Shown piece by piece: positions 1 through 7,122 of a stretch of DNA of 48,113 nucleotides. The stretch spans positions 1 to 48,113 of the IMG/VR virus record IMGVR_UViG_3300042312_000063; one strand, written 5' to 3'. This DNA is from a virus. How positions within the stretch are numbered: position 1 is the first letter of the stretch; the number at the start of each line of letters is the position of its first letter. The translations under genes were made by a program, and so were the position numbers. The notes under the pieces were generated by a model. That model saw only the letters and a program-made list of their open reading frames with translations. It was not told the origin of the DNA and made no database searches.

Positions 1-1
1 G

Positions 2-112
2 GCTGACATGCTCAGTGAAATACTCACGGAAAAGCACGGCAAATCGATTGGCTCGCTGTCTTTTAGCATCTCTGTGCAGTTCGATTTTCTTGAAGATAAC
101 AACGGAGAGTAA
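2..112 (+). CDS. C-terminal fragment of a hypothetical protein
   Basis: The reading frame is open from the window edge to a TAA at 110-112 and encodes about 36 residues ending FLEDNNGE. The gene starts outside the window. Its last codons (GGAGAGTAA) double as the ribosome binding site of the next gene, whose ATG is 2 nt downstream, so the frame fits the local packing. No family is recognised. Confidence 0.6.
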   Translation, partial: ADMLSEILTEKHGKSIGSLSFSISVQFDFLEDNNGE

Positions 113-113
113 C
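102..113 (+). promoter_or_regulatory. Start-associated sequence ACGGAGAGTAAC (first of a recurring series)
   Basis: The word (C)GGAG(AG)TAACC plus 0-4 nt precedes many early start codons: ATGs at 114, 303, 962, 1161, 1359 (variant GGGAGTTACC), 2992, 5107, 5854, 7320, 8149 and 14065; weaker forms (GTAAC without a full GGAG) at 719, 2094 and 5531. It combines a Shine-Dalgarno with a GTAAC(C) extension that is not needed for ribosome binding, and often provides the upstream TAA stop. The late (minus) arm mostly lacks it. Confidence 0.75.
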
Positions 114-287
114 ATGCGTTCATTCATACCTCGCTTCAGCAACTTAAATGGTTTGCGAGAGCGCCTGATCTACGTCACCGTCTCGCTATGCGGACTATAC
201 GATGACCTAATCAGCATCCTCTCGTTCGGCACGCTCATCACCGATGTGCGCGCTGCTGCTTTGTTCGAATGGTTCGATGACGAGTAA
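114..287 (+). CDS. Small hypothetical phage protein (57 aa)
   Basis: The ATG at 114 follows GGAGAGTAAC with correct spacing. An upstream in-frame ATG at 15 has no such site and would lie inside the preceding gene, so 114 is preferred. The product has a hydrophobic stretch (residues about 15-40, with LIYVTVSLCG and SILSFGTLITD) and an acidic end (FDDE). Short phage proteins with a similar LxxRLIYV...FG pattern are familiar, but no function is known. It could be membrane-associated. Confidence 0.65.
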   Translation: MRSFIPRFSNLNGLRERLIYVTVSLCGLYDDLISILSFGTLITDVRAAALFEWFDDE

Positions 288-302
288 CAACGGAGAGTAA
301 CA

Positions 303-722
303 ATGGCTGGTCGTCATAAGATCTTTGACCTGCAGTACAGGCACTTGACGTTAAAGGAATGGGCGCGTGTTCGTAGTTATGAACGCAAGGAAGATGCACT
401 TGCAGCAGGTCTTAATATGGCCGTCACGCAGAATGTTCCGGTCACCCATATCCGTGTCGTTAACATCACCAACAACGAGGTTACTTATCTTTGTAACCAA
501 GGAGACAATGAAGTGAAGAAGAAGCAAACAGTATCAGAGTGCGAAGCGTTTCTCGAAATCAAGTTCGACGATGGCGCATCGGTACGCAAGCTAGGTCCGC
601 TCACACGAGAGAACGCTAGCTACATCTACGATACCATCAAGCGTAGCACGTACGATAACTGGGGCATCGAAGAGATCATCCTGTCAGTCCGCATGACAAC
701 TACTATGGGTAGTAACAAATGA
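303..722 (+). CDS. Hypothetical protein (139 aa)
   Basis: The start at 303 follows ACGGAGAGTAACA. The product is soluble and charged with no recognised domain. The N-terminal half (HKIFDLQYRHLTLKEWARVRS) is helical and basic. A GTTAC/GTAAC inverted repeat (479-498) lies in the coding sequence and encodes VTYLCN. The stop overlaps the next start (ATGA), so the two are probably translated together. Confidence 0.7.
   Translation: MAGRHKIFDLQYRHLTLKEWARVRSYERKEDALAAGLNMAVTQNVPVTHIRVVNITNNEVTYLCNQGDNEVKKKQTVSECEAFLEIKFDDGASVRKLGPLTRENASYIYDTIKRSTYDNWGIEEIILSVRMTTTMGSNK
479..498. repeat. GGTTAC-N8-GTAACC inverted repeat, copy 1
   Basis: Six-base arms GGTTAC (479-484) and GTAACC (493-498) flank an 8-nt spacer. 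It lies in frame in the 303-722 gene and encodes VTYLCN. It is one of at least 14 dispersed copies of the same element. Confidence 0.8.
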
Positions 723-958
723 CCACACCTATTCTCTCATTCGAAATACCGGAAAGCTACGATGAAGAGGATGAGATCACATCGCTACGTAGCGATTGCA
801 TCTTCAGTAAACGTAGCGATGGGTCACTCTGCATCTCGATCATCAATGGAATACATGACGACGATTGGAACCCTAAGGAACAGGAGTGCTGGTTCGATTT
901 GGATGCTGAGCAGGTAGCAACCCTGCGTGAGTTTCTCAAGCGTCACTACGGAGAGTAA
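719..958 (+). CDS. Hypothetical acidic protein (79 aa)
   Basis: It starts in an ATGA overlap with the upstream gene. The small, strongly acidic protein contains IPESYDEEDEIT and DDDWNPKEQECWFDLDAEQ, and its C-terminal residues LREFLKRHYGE are helical. No family is recognised. Small acidic early phage proteins are sometimes host-takeover inhibitors or DNA mimics, but nothing here proves that. Its final codons again form the ribosome binding site for the next gene. Confidence 0.7.
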   Translation: MTTPILSFEIPESYDEEDEITSLRSDCIFSKRSDGSLCISIINGIHDDDWNPKEQECWFDLDAEQVATLREFLKRHYGE

Positions 959-961
959 CCT

Positions 962-1144
962 ATGACACCCGAACAAGAAGCCGCACTTCGCGAATGTGCT
1001 GAGTTCCTCAAAGATATTGTAAACGCTTCGGATGAAGAGCCTTACAATCAGCGGGAGCTATTCGAAGTAGGCTTACGACTACTCAACAATCTTTACGAGA
1101 CTGGCTACCGCTTAGGCGGCGAACAGTTCGATCCACCATTCTAA
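962..1144 (+). CDS. Hypothetical 60-aa protein ending GEQFDPPF (paralog 1)
   Basis: The start follows TACGGAGAGTAACCT. The acidic helical body (EQEAALRECAEFLKDIV) is followed by LYETGYRLGGEQFDPPF. The next gene has the same length (60 aa) and the same last eight residues, although the bodies differ, so the pair looks like diverged tandem duplicates or proteins sharing a docking tail. Function is unknown. Confidence 0.65.
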   Translation: MTPEQEAALRECAEFLKDIVNASDEEPYNQRELFEVGLRLLNNLYETGYRLGGEQFDPPF

Positions 1145-1160
1145 CTACGGAGAGTAACCA
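1118..1160. repeat. Direct repeat covering the GEQFDPPF codons and downstream SD, copy 1 (copy 2 at 1318-1358)
   Basis: The end of the first 60-aa gene, its stop codon and the following ribosome binding site recur almost identically at the end of the second. Synonymous differences appear within the codons (GAT/GAC, GGC/GGT) and the SD differs slightly (CGGAGAGTAACC versus CGGGAGTTACC). Confidence 0.7.
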
Positions 1161-1343
1161 ATGGATCAGGTGCCGGTCTTTGAAACCATAACACCATTAC
1201 AGCAACGCATCGATAAGCTACTCGCTGCTCTCATTGACGCACAATGGGAAGGCGACGACATCAAGGAAGCAATGATCGAAGAAGAGCTGACCATGCTGCT
1301 CGCTAAGCAAGAAGCTGGTGAACAGTTCGACCCACCATTCTAA
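1161..1343 (+). CDS. Hypothetical 60-aa protein ending GEQFDPPF (paralog 2)
   Basis: It starts after GGAGAGTAACCA. The product is helical and acidic (LQQRIDKLLAALIDAQWEGDD, then AMIEEELTMLLAKQEA) and ends with the same GEQFDPPF as its neighbour. The shared tail is encoded with synonymous changes, which argues for conservation at protein level and not very recent duplication. Function is unknown. Confidence 0.65.
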   Translation: MDQVPVFETITPLQQRIDKLLAALIDAQWEGDDIKEAMIEEELTMLLAKQEAGEQFDPPF

Positions 1344-1358
1344 CTACGGGAGTTACCA

Positions 1359-1586
1359 ATGTTCTTCGAAATTAACGAATTACCTGATCTGACAGGACGC
1401 ACGATCAAGCGTGCAGTGCATCACGTCTGCGACAGTGGCTACCCATCAGTCATATTCGAGCTCGATGACGGCACGTTCTTCACTGTTGAAGAGACGGGGC
1501 AGTGCGGCTCCATCGCATACAGCAGAACACCCGAGACAACCATCCGTTACCCCAGAGGTTACAATGCAGAGTTACACAAAGTCTGA
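1359..1586 (+). CDS. Hypothetical protein (75 aa)
   Basis: The start follows CTACGGGAGTTACCA, a variant of the local start-associated sequence. The product appears beta-rich (TIKRAVHHVCDSGYPSVIFE, LDDGTFFTVEET) with no recognised family. Its 3' end overlaps the next gene by 23 nt. Confidence 0.6.
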   Translation: MFFEINELPDLTGRTIKRAVHHVCDSGYPSVIFELDDGTFFTVEETGQCGSIAYSRTPETTIRYPRGYNAELHKV

Positions 1587-1785
1587 GCAATCGTTCCTTT
1601 TATATCACGGACTACTGTGTGCGCTGTTCGCCGCAGCACAGGCAGACGAGCAAGTCTCATCAATGCTCAGGCGTCGCATATTCTTTGAGATGCCGACCCA
1701 CATCGCAGACCACCTTATGGAAGTCATCAACCACATAGCGGAGCAAGCCACCGATGACCGCAGCAGCGAAGATCAAACACCCTGA
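1564..1785 (+). CDS. Hypothetical helical protein (73 aa)
   Basis: The ATG at 1564 is preceded by CAGAGGTTACA, a usable ribosome binding site. The frame is also open upstream, but that would overlap the previous gene completely. The sequence is mostly helical (FLLYHGLLCALFAAAQADEQ) with an acidic end. No domain is recognised. It overlaps the next gene by 32 nt. Confidence 0.5.
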   Translation: MQSYTKSEQSFLLYHGLLCALFAAAQADEQVSSMLRRRIFFEMPTHIADHLMEVINHIAEQATDDRSSEDQTP

Positions 1786-2089
1786 CGCCGTGTTCGGCCC
1801 AGACGACGACCTGCTCATGCAGCTCGTAGACCGTCTTAAAGTCACGGACGTAAGTGCGCTATCACCAACCGCGCAGAACCAGATCGCAACAGCCATCAGC
1901 ACCGCTGCCAATCGCCTTGTCGAGGATTACACCTCGCTGGAGCGCGACCGCAAACAACTAGCAGAGGAGAGATCTCAACTCACATCTAAGCGTATCGAGA
2001 TCGAGACACGCGAAGCTGCCGTCACAGCACGCGAGACATTGCTTGGCCTACATCAACCACCGAAGCGCCGCTTCTTACTATGGAAGTAA
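1754..2089 (+). CDS. Hypothetical coiled-coil protein (111 aa)
   Basis: The N-terminal part contains FGPDDDLLMQLVDRLKVTD. Residues about 60-95 form a charged heptad-like coiled coil (LERDRKQLAEERSQL, RIEIETREAAVTARE). The C-terminus is basic and aromatic (PPKRRFLLWK). It probably oligomerises; its role is unknown. Confidence 0.65.
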   Translation: MTAAAKIKHPDAVFGPDDDLLMQLVDRLKVTDVSALSPTAQNQIATAISTAANRLVEDYTSLERDRKQLAEERSQLTSKRIEIETREAAVTARETLLGLHQPPKRRFLLWK

Positions 2090-2093
2090 CCAC

Positions 2094-2249
2094 ATGAAGA
2101 TCATCCTCACGACACTGGCACTGCTAGCCATGGGTACCATCGCCTATGCCTCGTGCCGCTCCCACACCTATTATGCCAATGGCCGGGTTGTAACATGCAC
2201 CATTTGTTGCGACCGTCACGGCAACTGCATGGAGACCTGCAATGACTGA
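2094..2249 (+). CDS. Small secreted Cys-rich protein (51 aa)
   Basis: The ATG at 2094 follows GGAAGTAACCAC. An upstream in-frame ATG at 2043 lies inside the previous gene. The product has a clear signal peptide (MKIILTTLALLAMGTIAYA, cleavage probably after AYA near residue 19) followed by a short mature part with six cysteines (CRSH, TCTICC, GNCMETC). It would be exported and disulfide-bonded in the periplasm or cell surface. No function is known. It stands out among otherwise cytoplasmic early proteins. Confidence 0.65.
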   Translation: MKIILTTLALLAMGTIAYASCRSHTYYANGRVVTCTICCDRHGNCMETCND

Positions 2250-2505
2250 AGCCATGACTGAGCAAGAAGCCGAGGCCCGTGCCGAAGCCAGCGCTAGGGC
2301 TGCTGCTGTTATCGTAGCTCTTATCCCAATGACCGCTAACAAGTTCGACGCAGATGTTGGCGCAACAGCGCTCATGACCTGCGGTATGATCGCAACCCGG
2401 CTAGTCGGTAAAGAGCCAGAATTGATGACACAGGAAGAGTTCATCAGTCATATGTATATGGCTATCGCTGCCACGGATGAGGATTTTCATCCGGTACAGC
2501 AGTGA
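2242..2505 (+). CDS. Hypothetical Ala-rich protein (87 aa)
   Basis: It overlaps the preceding gene by 8 nt. The N-terminus is an Ala/Glu-rich helix (EQEAEARAEASARAAAVIVA), followed by hydrophobic helices (GATALMTCGMIATRLVG) and an acidic end. It may be a small helical or peripheral membrane protein. No family is recognised. Confidence 0.6.
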   Translation: MTEAMTEQEAEARAEASARAAAVIVALIPMTANKFDADVGATALMTCGMIATRLVGKEPELMTQEEFISHMYMAIAATDEDFHPVQQ

Positions 2506-2539
2506 CTTAGGGTCAGAGTTACTATAAGAGTAGCTCGTC

Positions 2540-2977
2540 ATGAGTATCGGAAAGAAGATCAAGCAGATGCGTTTGATCCATGGTTGGTCACAGGCCGACC
2601 TAGCCAAGCGCGCTTTTATTCACTCCGACACCCTGCAGCGTATCGAGAACGATAAGCAACCCGCTGGTCCTAAAGTCTTGCGGGCCATCGCCTCGGCCTT
2701 CGATATGCAGCTAGAAGATCTATCCTCTAAGTCTCCAGAGCAGGCACCCACTAACTTCCAAGAACGGATGCAACGCCTGATCGATCTATCGCTCATGGGG
2801 TTACCACAGGAAGTAACAACTGACCCTAGCCAAGTGCCTGCCCCCTTCGAGCATAAGAACAGAGAAATTCGGCTGCAGCTCCATGCCGCTGCCGATATCA
2901 TTAAAGATCTATTAATCCACCAAGACGAGCCAGCACGGCAACGCGCACAAGAGTTCCTGCGTAAGCTACGTCTGTAA
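2540..2977 (+). CDS. XRE/Cro-CI family helix-turn-helix regulator (145 aa)
   Basis: Residues 1-60 form an HTH_3-type DNA-binding domain: IGKKIKQMRLIHGWSQADLA, then IHSDTLQRIENDKQ and PKVLRAIASAFDMQLEDL. This is the standard five-helix fold with the recognition helix near residues 27-38. The C-terminal part (60-145) is helical and unrecognised and could mediate dimerisation. It is the best candidate in this window for a sequence-specific repressor, and possibly a reader of the dispersed GTTAC/GTAAC dyads, though that link is inference. One dyad copy (2800-2817) lies within the gene. No peptidase S24 domain is visible. Confidence 0.85.
   Translation: MSIGKKIKQMRLIHGWSQADLAKRAFIHSDTLQRIENDKQPAGPKVLRAIASAFDMQLEDLSSKSPEQAPTNFQERMQRLIDLSLMGLPQEVTTDPSQVPAPFEHKNREIRLQLHAAADIIKDLLIHQDEPARQRAQEFLRKLRL
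2800..2817. repeat. GTTAC-N8-GTAAC inverted repeat, copy 2
   Basis: Arms lie at 2800-2804 and 2813-2817 inside the XRE regulator gene. Here the element is read in a different codon phase (encoding LPQEVT) from most other copies. Confidence 0.75.
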
Positions 2978-2991
2978 CCACGAGAGTAACC

Positions 2992-3387
2992 ATGCACCAC
3001 ACAGATTTCGTCACTGCATCTGCACGCATCCTTGGCGAGCGCGGTCAAGAGTATGGCCCAGTCGAGCCTTGCTTTGAGCGTATCGCGAACCTTGCCTCAA
3101 TCCTTCTCAATCGAAACGTAACACCATTTGAGGTGTGCATTATTCACATAGCTACGAAGCTAGCACGTTCGGTTGAGAGCCCAACTAAGTCCGATACGTG
3201 GGTCGATCTCATCAACTATGCAGCTTTCGCTGGTCAGTTCAGTAACGTCCGTAGTAACGGTAACGATAAGGTTAACATTGCGCAGCTCGAAGCAGACATG
3301 GCTACTGCTGAGATCGCTCGTAAGTTCGCCCCTCGTAGCCGACCAATCATCACAGAAGAAGTAGAGCAGAAAGCCCATGCGGTATGA
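2992..3387 (+). CDS. DUF6378-like phage protein (131 aa)
   Basis: The start follows CGAGAGTAACC. Residues 8-85 match the pattern I associate with DUF6378: ILGERGQEYGPVEPCFERIA, then VCIIHIATKLARS and DTWVDLINYAAFAGQ, that is, an RxxxYG motif, a helical LxLxKLAR segment and a D..VD...Y segment. The family is widespread in phages and may be related to MazG-like nucleotide hydrolases, but its activity is not established. The C-terminus is unconserved. It overlaps the next gene by 11 nt. Confidence 0.7.
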   Translation: MHHTDFVTASARILGERGQEYGPVEPCFERIANLASILLNRNVTPFEVCIIHIATKLARSVESPTKSDTWVDLINYAAFAGQFSNVRSNGNDKVNIAQLEADMATAEIARKFAPRSRPIITEEVEQKAHAV

Positions 3388-3673
3388 AGTTAGGCTCAAC
3401 CCGTTAGAGCCAATCTACCACGCACGCACGGCTGCTGAGCTCATGCTGCACGATCTTAATATGGACGATCTCGTGTCAGCACGTGCTCACGCAGCTATGC
3501 GTGCAGCGTACAATGCAGTCCCTCAGACTGGTGAAAACTTTGAGATCAGGAACCTGATGGCATCTATATCCACCGCTGCCACCGGCACACTGAACGGCAG
3601 TAAAGAAGCACGTACTAGCGTAGTAACCCGCTGCATTAGTATTATCGAAGAAGCGAGGAAGATTTGTGAGTAA
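3377..3673 (+). CDS. Hypothetical protein (98 aa)
   Basis: It overlaps both neighbours, consistent with a translationally coupled string. It is mostly helical (AAELMLHDLNMDDLVSARAH, MRAAYNAVPQ) with a conserved-looking C-terminal helix (RCISIIEEARKICE). No family is recognised. Confidence 0.6.
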   Translation: MRYEVRLNPLEPIYHARTAAELMLHDLNMDDLVSARAHAAMRAAYNAVPQTGENFEIRNLMASISTAATGTLNGSKEARTSVVTRCISIIEEARKICE

Positions 3674-3893
3674 TGTAACGCCCCAAAATGGGCCAAACCG
3701 CCTATTTCGCTACGTTGACGGATCAGTAATGCCGTCCCATAATACAGTCTCACACCTAGACAAATCTAAAAATCTACTTCTCATCAATCGTGATTTGTTT
3801 GACCAACTACCACGACATGAGAAGCAACGCATCTGGAATACAGATCAGATACTGATCGAAGTGACTACCACCCAACCCGATTACTTCGCCTAG
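3666..3893 (+). CDS. Hypothetical protein (75 aa), GTG start
   Basis: Reading begins at a GTG that overlaps the end of the previous gene. GAGG in GAAGCGAGGAAG lies 11 nt upstream as a plausible ribosome binding site. The sequence contains NRLFRYVDGSVMPS and LLLINRDLFDQLPRHEKQRI, the latter resembling a short helical hairpin. Function is unknown. Confidence 0.55.
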   Translation: MSNVTPQNGPNRLFRYVDGSVMPSHNTVSHLDKSKNLLLINRDLFDQLPRHEKQRIWNTDQILIEVTTTQPDYFA

Positions 3894-3919
3894 TAACAAC
3901 CACCATAGGAACCACCGCC

Positions 3920-4999
3920 ATGAATTTCGAAACTCTCAGCACTATTGCGCCCGGTCTTTTCGACAGCGGCATCTCCATCGAGCTTCAATCGTCGCCCGGT
4001 CTTGGCAAGTCCGAGTGGGTTGAGCAAATGCGCGCTATCATGTCCCAACGCGACGGCTTCGAATGGGGCCTTGCTACCTGCTTCCTCGCCACCATGACGC
4101 CAACTGACCTAATGGGTTACATGGTGCCACGTGATCGCGAGTTCGGCGGCAAGCAAGTCTCCGTCTCTGCCTTTACTCTCCCCCCGTGGATGCAGGACCG
4201 TAATGGTGTGCCAGTCACCGAGTTCAAGCGTGGCTTCCTATTCCTTGACGAGTTCGGTCAGGGTGAGCCTGAGACTAAGCGCGCCTCTGCCGAGCTGCTG
4301 CTCAATCGCCGCCTTGGTCCGTGGCAACTGCCCGATGGCTGGTCCATCATCGCAGCATCTAACCGTAGCCAAGATCGCTCTGGCGTCACCAAGTCCTTCG
4401 ACTTCGTTATCAATCGCCGCCTGCAGATCGAGGTTACTCCAGATGTTACCTCGTGGGAGGTATGGGCCAACAAGAACAATATCGAGCCTCTGTTCGTAGC
4501 GTTCGCTGTGTCCAACCCACACATCGTTTTCGAGGGCAAGGTTCCCGACAAGCAAGGTCCGTGGTGCACGCCACGCTCGCTCGTAATGTTGTCTCGCTTG
4601 ATCCGTGCCACCTACCCCAACGGCCAGATCCCGACCGACCCCGTTGTCATCGAGCTTGCGTCCGGCATGATCGGCGAGGCTGCAGCGCAGCAACTCATCG
4701 CCTTCGTCAAGCTAGGTCACGAGCTCCCCAAGTTCAGCGACATCATTGCTGACCCTGCTAATGCTCCGCTGCCCAAGGCACCAGACGCGCGTATGCTCTC
4801 GATCTACGAGCTCTCATCCCGTGTCGATGCCAAGACAGCCAAGCCAGTCCTGCAGTACGTCGACCGCTTCCCCAAAGAGTTCGCTGCTACGTTCGCCAAG
4901 TCTACGTGCCAGCGTATCCCCGAGCTCATCATGACCGATGCGTTCTCTAACTGGGCAACCAAGAACGCGACCATCGTGTCCATGATGCACGCAGCTTAA
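3920..4999 (+). CDS. MoxR-like AAA+ ATPase (359 aa)
   Basis: A Walker A motif (SSPGLGKSEW, K30), a Walker B motif (GFLFLDEFGQGE, D110/E111) and a sensor-1-like segment (WSIIAASNRSQDRSGV) mark an AAA+ ATPase of the MoxR/CbbQ type. MoxR ATPases act as chaperones or activators for partner proteins with von Willebrand A domains. The zincin/VWA protein at 5854-7122 is such a partner, separated only by two small genes. The pair probably works as a remodelling machine; the substrate is unknown. The residues after about 250 form the usual helical lid. An inverted repeat-like GTTAC pair (direct orientation) occurs near 4434. Confidence 0.85.
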   Translation: MNFETLSTIAPGLFDSGISIELQSSPGLGKSEWVEQMRAIMSQRDGFEWGLATCFLATMTPTDLMGYMVPRDREFGGKQVSVSAFTLPPWMQDRNGVPVTEFKRGFLFLDEFGQGEPETKRASAELLLNRRLGPWQLPDGWSIIAASNRSQDRSGVTKSFDFVINRRLQIEVTPDVTSWEVWANKNNIEPLFVAFAVSNPHIVFEGKVPDKQGPWCTPRSLVMLSRLIRATYPNGQIPTDPVVIELASGMIGEAAAQQLIAFVKLGHELPKFSDIIADPANAPLPKAPDARMLSIYELSSRVDAKTAKPVLQYVDRFPKEFAATFAKSTCQRIPELIMTDAFSNWATKNATIVSMMHAA

Positions 5000-5073
5000 T
5001 CGCGGGCCGACGCTAACGACCCCACTCGCGATTAGGATAGGCCCACCCCTGATCCCCCCTCATGGGGTGGGCC
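4997..5073 (+). terminator. Two tandem hairpins after the MoxR gene
   Basis: The first stem is TAATCGCG (4997-5004) with CGCGATTA (5027-5034). The second is GGCCCACCCC (5040-5049) with GGGGTGGGCC (5064-5073), a perfect 10-bp stem with a 14-nt loop. No U-tract follows, so this may be a transcript-end, processing or attenuation element and not a classical intrinsic terminator. Confidence 0.55.
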
Positions 5074-5106
5074 GCCCCATAACACCATTACAATTAGGAG
5101 TAACCG

Positions 5107-5529
5107 ATGCTTCCAGAGACTTATATGAAGCTGTCCGACGATCTCCGTGCGCTGACGTTAGAGATCATGGGCTGCACCATTCACGAGGAACGTAGTTCGG
5201 ACTACATGACCAACTCAGGTATGTCTAAGTTCGCGAAGCAGATCGCTAGAGAATTGAAGCGACCGTACATTCCATACATTCGCCTTACAGAATATGCCAG
5301 ACTGGAAATTCCAAATAAGAAATACCTTGACGTACTGCACGCGCCACTTCGATTGGTTGCTGTGAAGCGCGAGTTCGCTACCTTTGATATGCCAGTACGA
5401 TACGAGGCACTAAAGGCGTACACCACATATAACTTTAGGGGTGAAGGTCTAACGATATTTCATACTTGGCTGCAGCGCACACAGGCAGATCCCGATATGC
5501 GCAAAGCGCTCAAGTTACCACCGAAGTAA
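5107..5529 (+). CDS. Hypothetical protein between MoxR and VWA genes (140 aa)
   Basis: The start follows TTAGGAGTAACCG. The protein is basic and aromatic with segments such as FAKQIARELKRPYIPYIRLT and LHAPLRLVAVKREFATFDMP. Its position within the MoxR/VWA block suggests an accessory role, but no domain is recognised and this is only inference from neighbours. Confidence 0.65.
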   Translation: MLPETYMKLSDDLRALTLEIMGCTIHEERSSDYMTNSGMSKFAKQIARELKRPYIPYIRLTEYARLEIPNKKYLDVLHAPLRLVAVKREFATFDMPVRYEALKAYTTYNFRGEGLTIFHTWLQRTQADPDMRKALKLPPK

Positions 5530-5530
5530 C

Positions 5531-5848
5531 ATGGGGAAGGACTACTGGGGACCGCCCACCTATGTGAAAGGGCAACGCATCTACAACATCAACAATCTGG
5601 CAGACATTGCCGAGCTATCTGGAGACACTATGCAAAAGACAGTAACCATCCAACTGAAGGTCCGCTTCAAGGATAAGGATCGCTTCAACATCGTACGCCG
5701 TGCCGCTGCTCAGTCCGCACGAGGCTTGCTCGCTGCCGCTCAACTCATCTCCGACGAGCACAAGCCGATGATCGCGGTCACTGCGTTCGACCCATTTGAC
5801 GGCAACGAAGGTATTGATATCTTCGAACACACCACCGACGAGGAGTAA
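5531..5848 (+). CDS. Hypothetical protein between MoxR and VWA genes (105 aa)
   Basis: The ATG at 5531 is 1 nt after the previous stop. An internal ATG at 5630 (MQKTVTIQLKVRFKDKDR) has a better ribosome binding site (TGGAGACACT), so a 72-aa form is possible. The 5630 form looks like a compact alpha/beta domain with beta strand VTIQLKVRF, helix RRAAAQSARGLLAAAQLI, strand MIAVTAFDPFDG and an acidic end. Function is unknown. Confidence 0.6.
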   Translation: MGKDYWGPPTYVKGQRIYNINNLADIAELSGDTMQKTVTIQLKVRFKDKDRFNIVRRAAAQSARGLLAAAQLISDEHKPMIAVTAFDPFDGNEGIDIFEHTTDEE

Positions 5849-5853
5849 CCACT

Positions 5854-7122
5854 ATGACTGCACGCACAGTTAACTCTATTCCGACTTGCGAGATCACATC
5901 TTCTCAGCTCCGTCTATGGACAGAGACACGCGCAGCTTTCCTTTGGAATTGCCCCGCCTTCTCTCATGTTCTCTACACTATGATGAACCCGTTAGGTTCA
6001 GAGTACATCGCCACGTTCACCAAAGACGTGCCGTATGCTGCGACTGACGGCGTCAATGTCCTCATCAACCCCGATACATTCTTCAAGCTCCCTCTCTCCG
6101 AGCGTATCTTCATCCTCGCTCACGAGGTTATGCACGGCATCTGGGATCACTGTGGTCAGGGTAAGCGTCTCGCCAAGTTAGGCGAGGTGCGTTACTCCGA
6201 TGGTACCAAGCTCCCATACGATCATAAGACCATGAACAAGGCGACTGACTACATTATCAATGACGCGCTCATCGAGGCTGACGTCGGCTCGTTTCCGACA
6301 ATGGGCTTACATGATCGCACCATTGCAACAGGTAACGACAGCGCCATGGATGCGTACCGCAAAGTATATGAGAACGACGATGGCGGTAGCGGCGGTAATG
6401 ATGGCGGCGGTTTCGACGAGCATCTCGAACCCGGTGATGGCAAAGGTAACTCCGAGCGTAACGAGATCGAGTGGAAGCAGGCTGTAGCTGCTGGACTTGC
6501 TGCTGCTAAAGCTCAGGGCAAGTTACCGTCCAACATCGAGCGTATGTTCGGCGACATCCTCGATCCTCAGGTTCCGTGGACAGACAAGATCGATGCGTTC
6601 TTCGCTCGCAAGGTTGGCTCAGGCAGCTATGACTGGCGGCGTCCTGATCGTCGTCTTATCTCTCGCGAAGATCCTATCTATGCACCCGGTCGCTCAGGCC
6701 ACGCTGCGGGTACTATCGTAGTAGCTATCGATACGTCCGGTTCTATCGCTGCAGATCCCGGCATCATCGACCGCTTCTTCGCCGAGCTCTCTGGTATCGT
6801 CGAGGATCTCAAGCCTCGTCGCCTTCTCGCAGTGTGGTGCGATGCTAAGGTTCATCGCATCGACGAGGTCGAGGACGCTAGCGATCTTCGTGCGCTACGT
6901 GCCAAACCAGTTCCCGGTTGGGGTGGTACGTCCTTCGTTCCTGTGTTCGACTGGGTTGCAGAGCATGACCTGTCTCCAGACGCTCTGGTCTATCTGACAG
7001 ATGGCGACGGCTCGTTCCCCGACACACAACCAAGCTATCCAGTCCTCTGGGGTGACATCTCCAACGAGGCCAAAAAGTATCCATGGGGCGACGTAGTCGA
7101 GTGCCCCATCAAGGCATCCTGA
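5854..7122 (+). CDS. Zincin metallopeptidase/VWA-like protein (422 aa), partner of MoxR
   Basis: The architecture matches the VWA-like metallopeptidase families (DUF2201/DUF2201_N type). The N-terminal domain carries HEVMH (H90, E91, H94) in the context RIFILAHEVMHGIW, a zinc-protease signature. A Gly/Asp-rich linker (about 170-195) follows. The C-terminal VWA-like domain has a MIDAS DTSGS (293-297) and further acidic strand ends (LTDGDG). In bacteria such proteins are encoded next to MoxR ATPases, as here. A role in remodelling host or phage complexes, or in counter-defence, is conceivable but not shown. The start follows CGAGGAGTAACCACT. Confidence 0.85.
   Translation: MTARTVNSIPTCEITSSQLRLWTETRAAFLWNCPAFSHVLYTMMNPLGSEYIATFTKDVPYAATDGVNVLINPDTFFKLPLSERIFILAHEVMHGIWDHCGQGKRLAKLGEVRYSDGTKLPYDHKTMNKATDYIINDALIEADVGSFPTMGLHDRTIATGNDSAMDAYRKVYENDDGGSGGNDGGGFDEHLEPGDGKGNSERNEIEWKQAVAAGLAAAKAQGKLPSNIERMFGDILDPQVPWTDKIDAFFARKVGSGSYDWRRPDRRLISREDPIYAPGRSGHAAGTIVVAIDTSGSIAADPGIIDRFFAELSGIVEDLKPRRLLAVWCDAKVHRIDEVEDASDLRALRAKPVPGWGGTSFVPVFDWVAEHDLSPDALVYLTDGDGSFPDTQPSYPVLWGDISNEAKKYPWGDVVECPIKAS

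Noticed and set aside
15-113. Upstream start at 15 for the 57-aa protein
   Set aside because: The region is better explained by the end of a preceding gene in another frame, and the ATG at 114 has the typical start-associated sequence.
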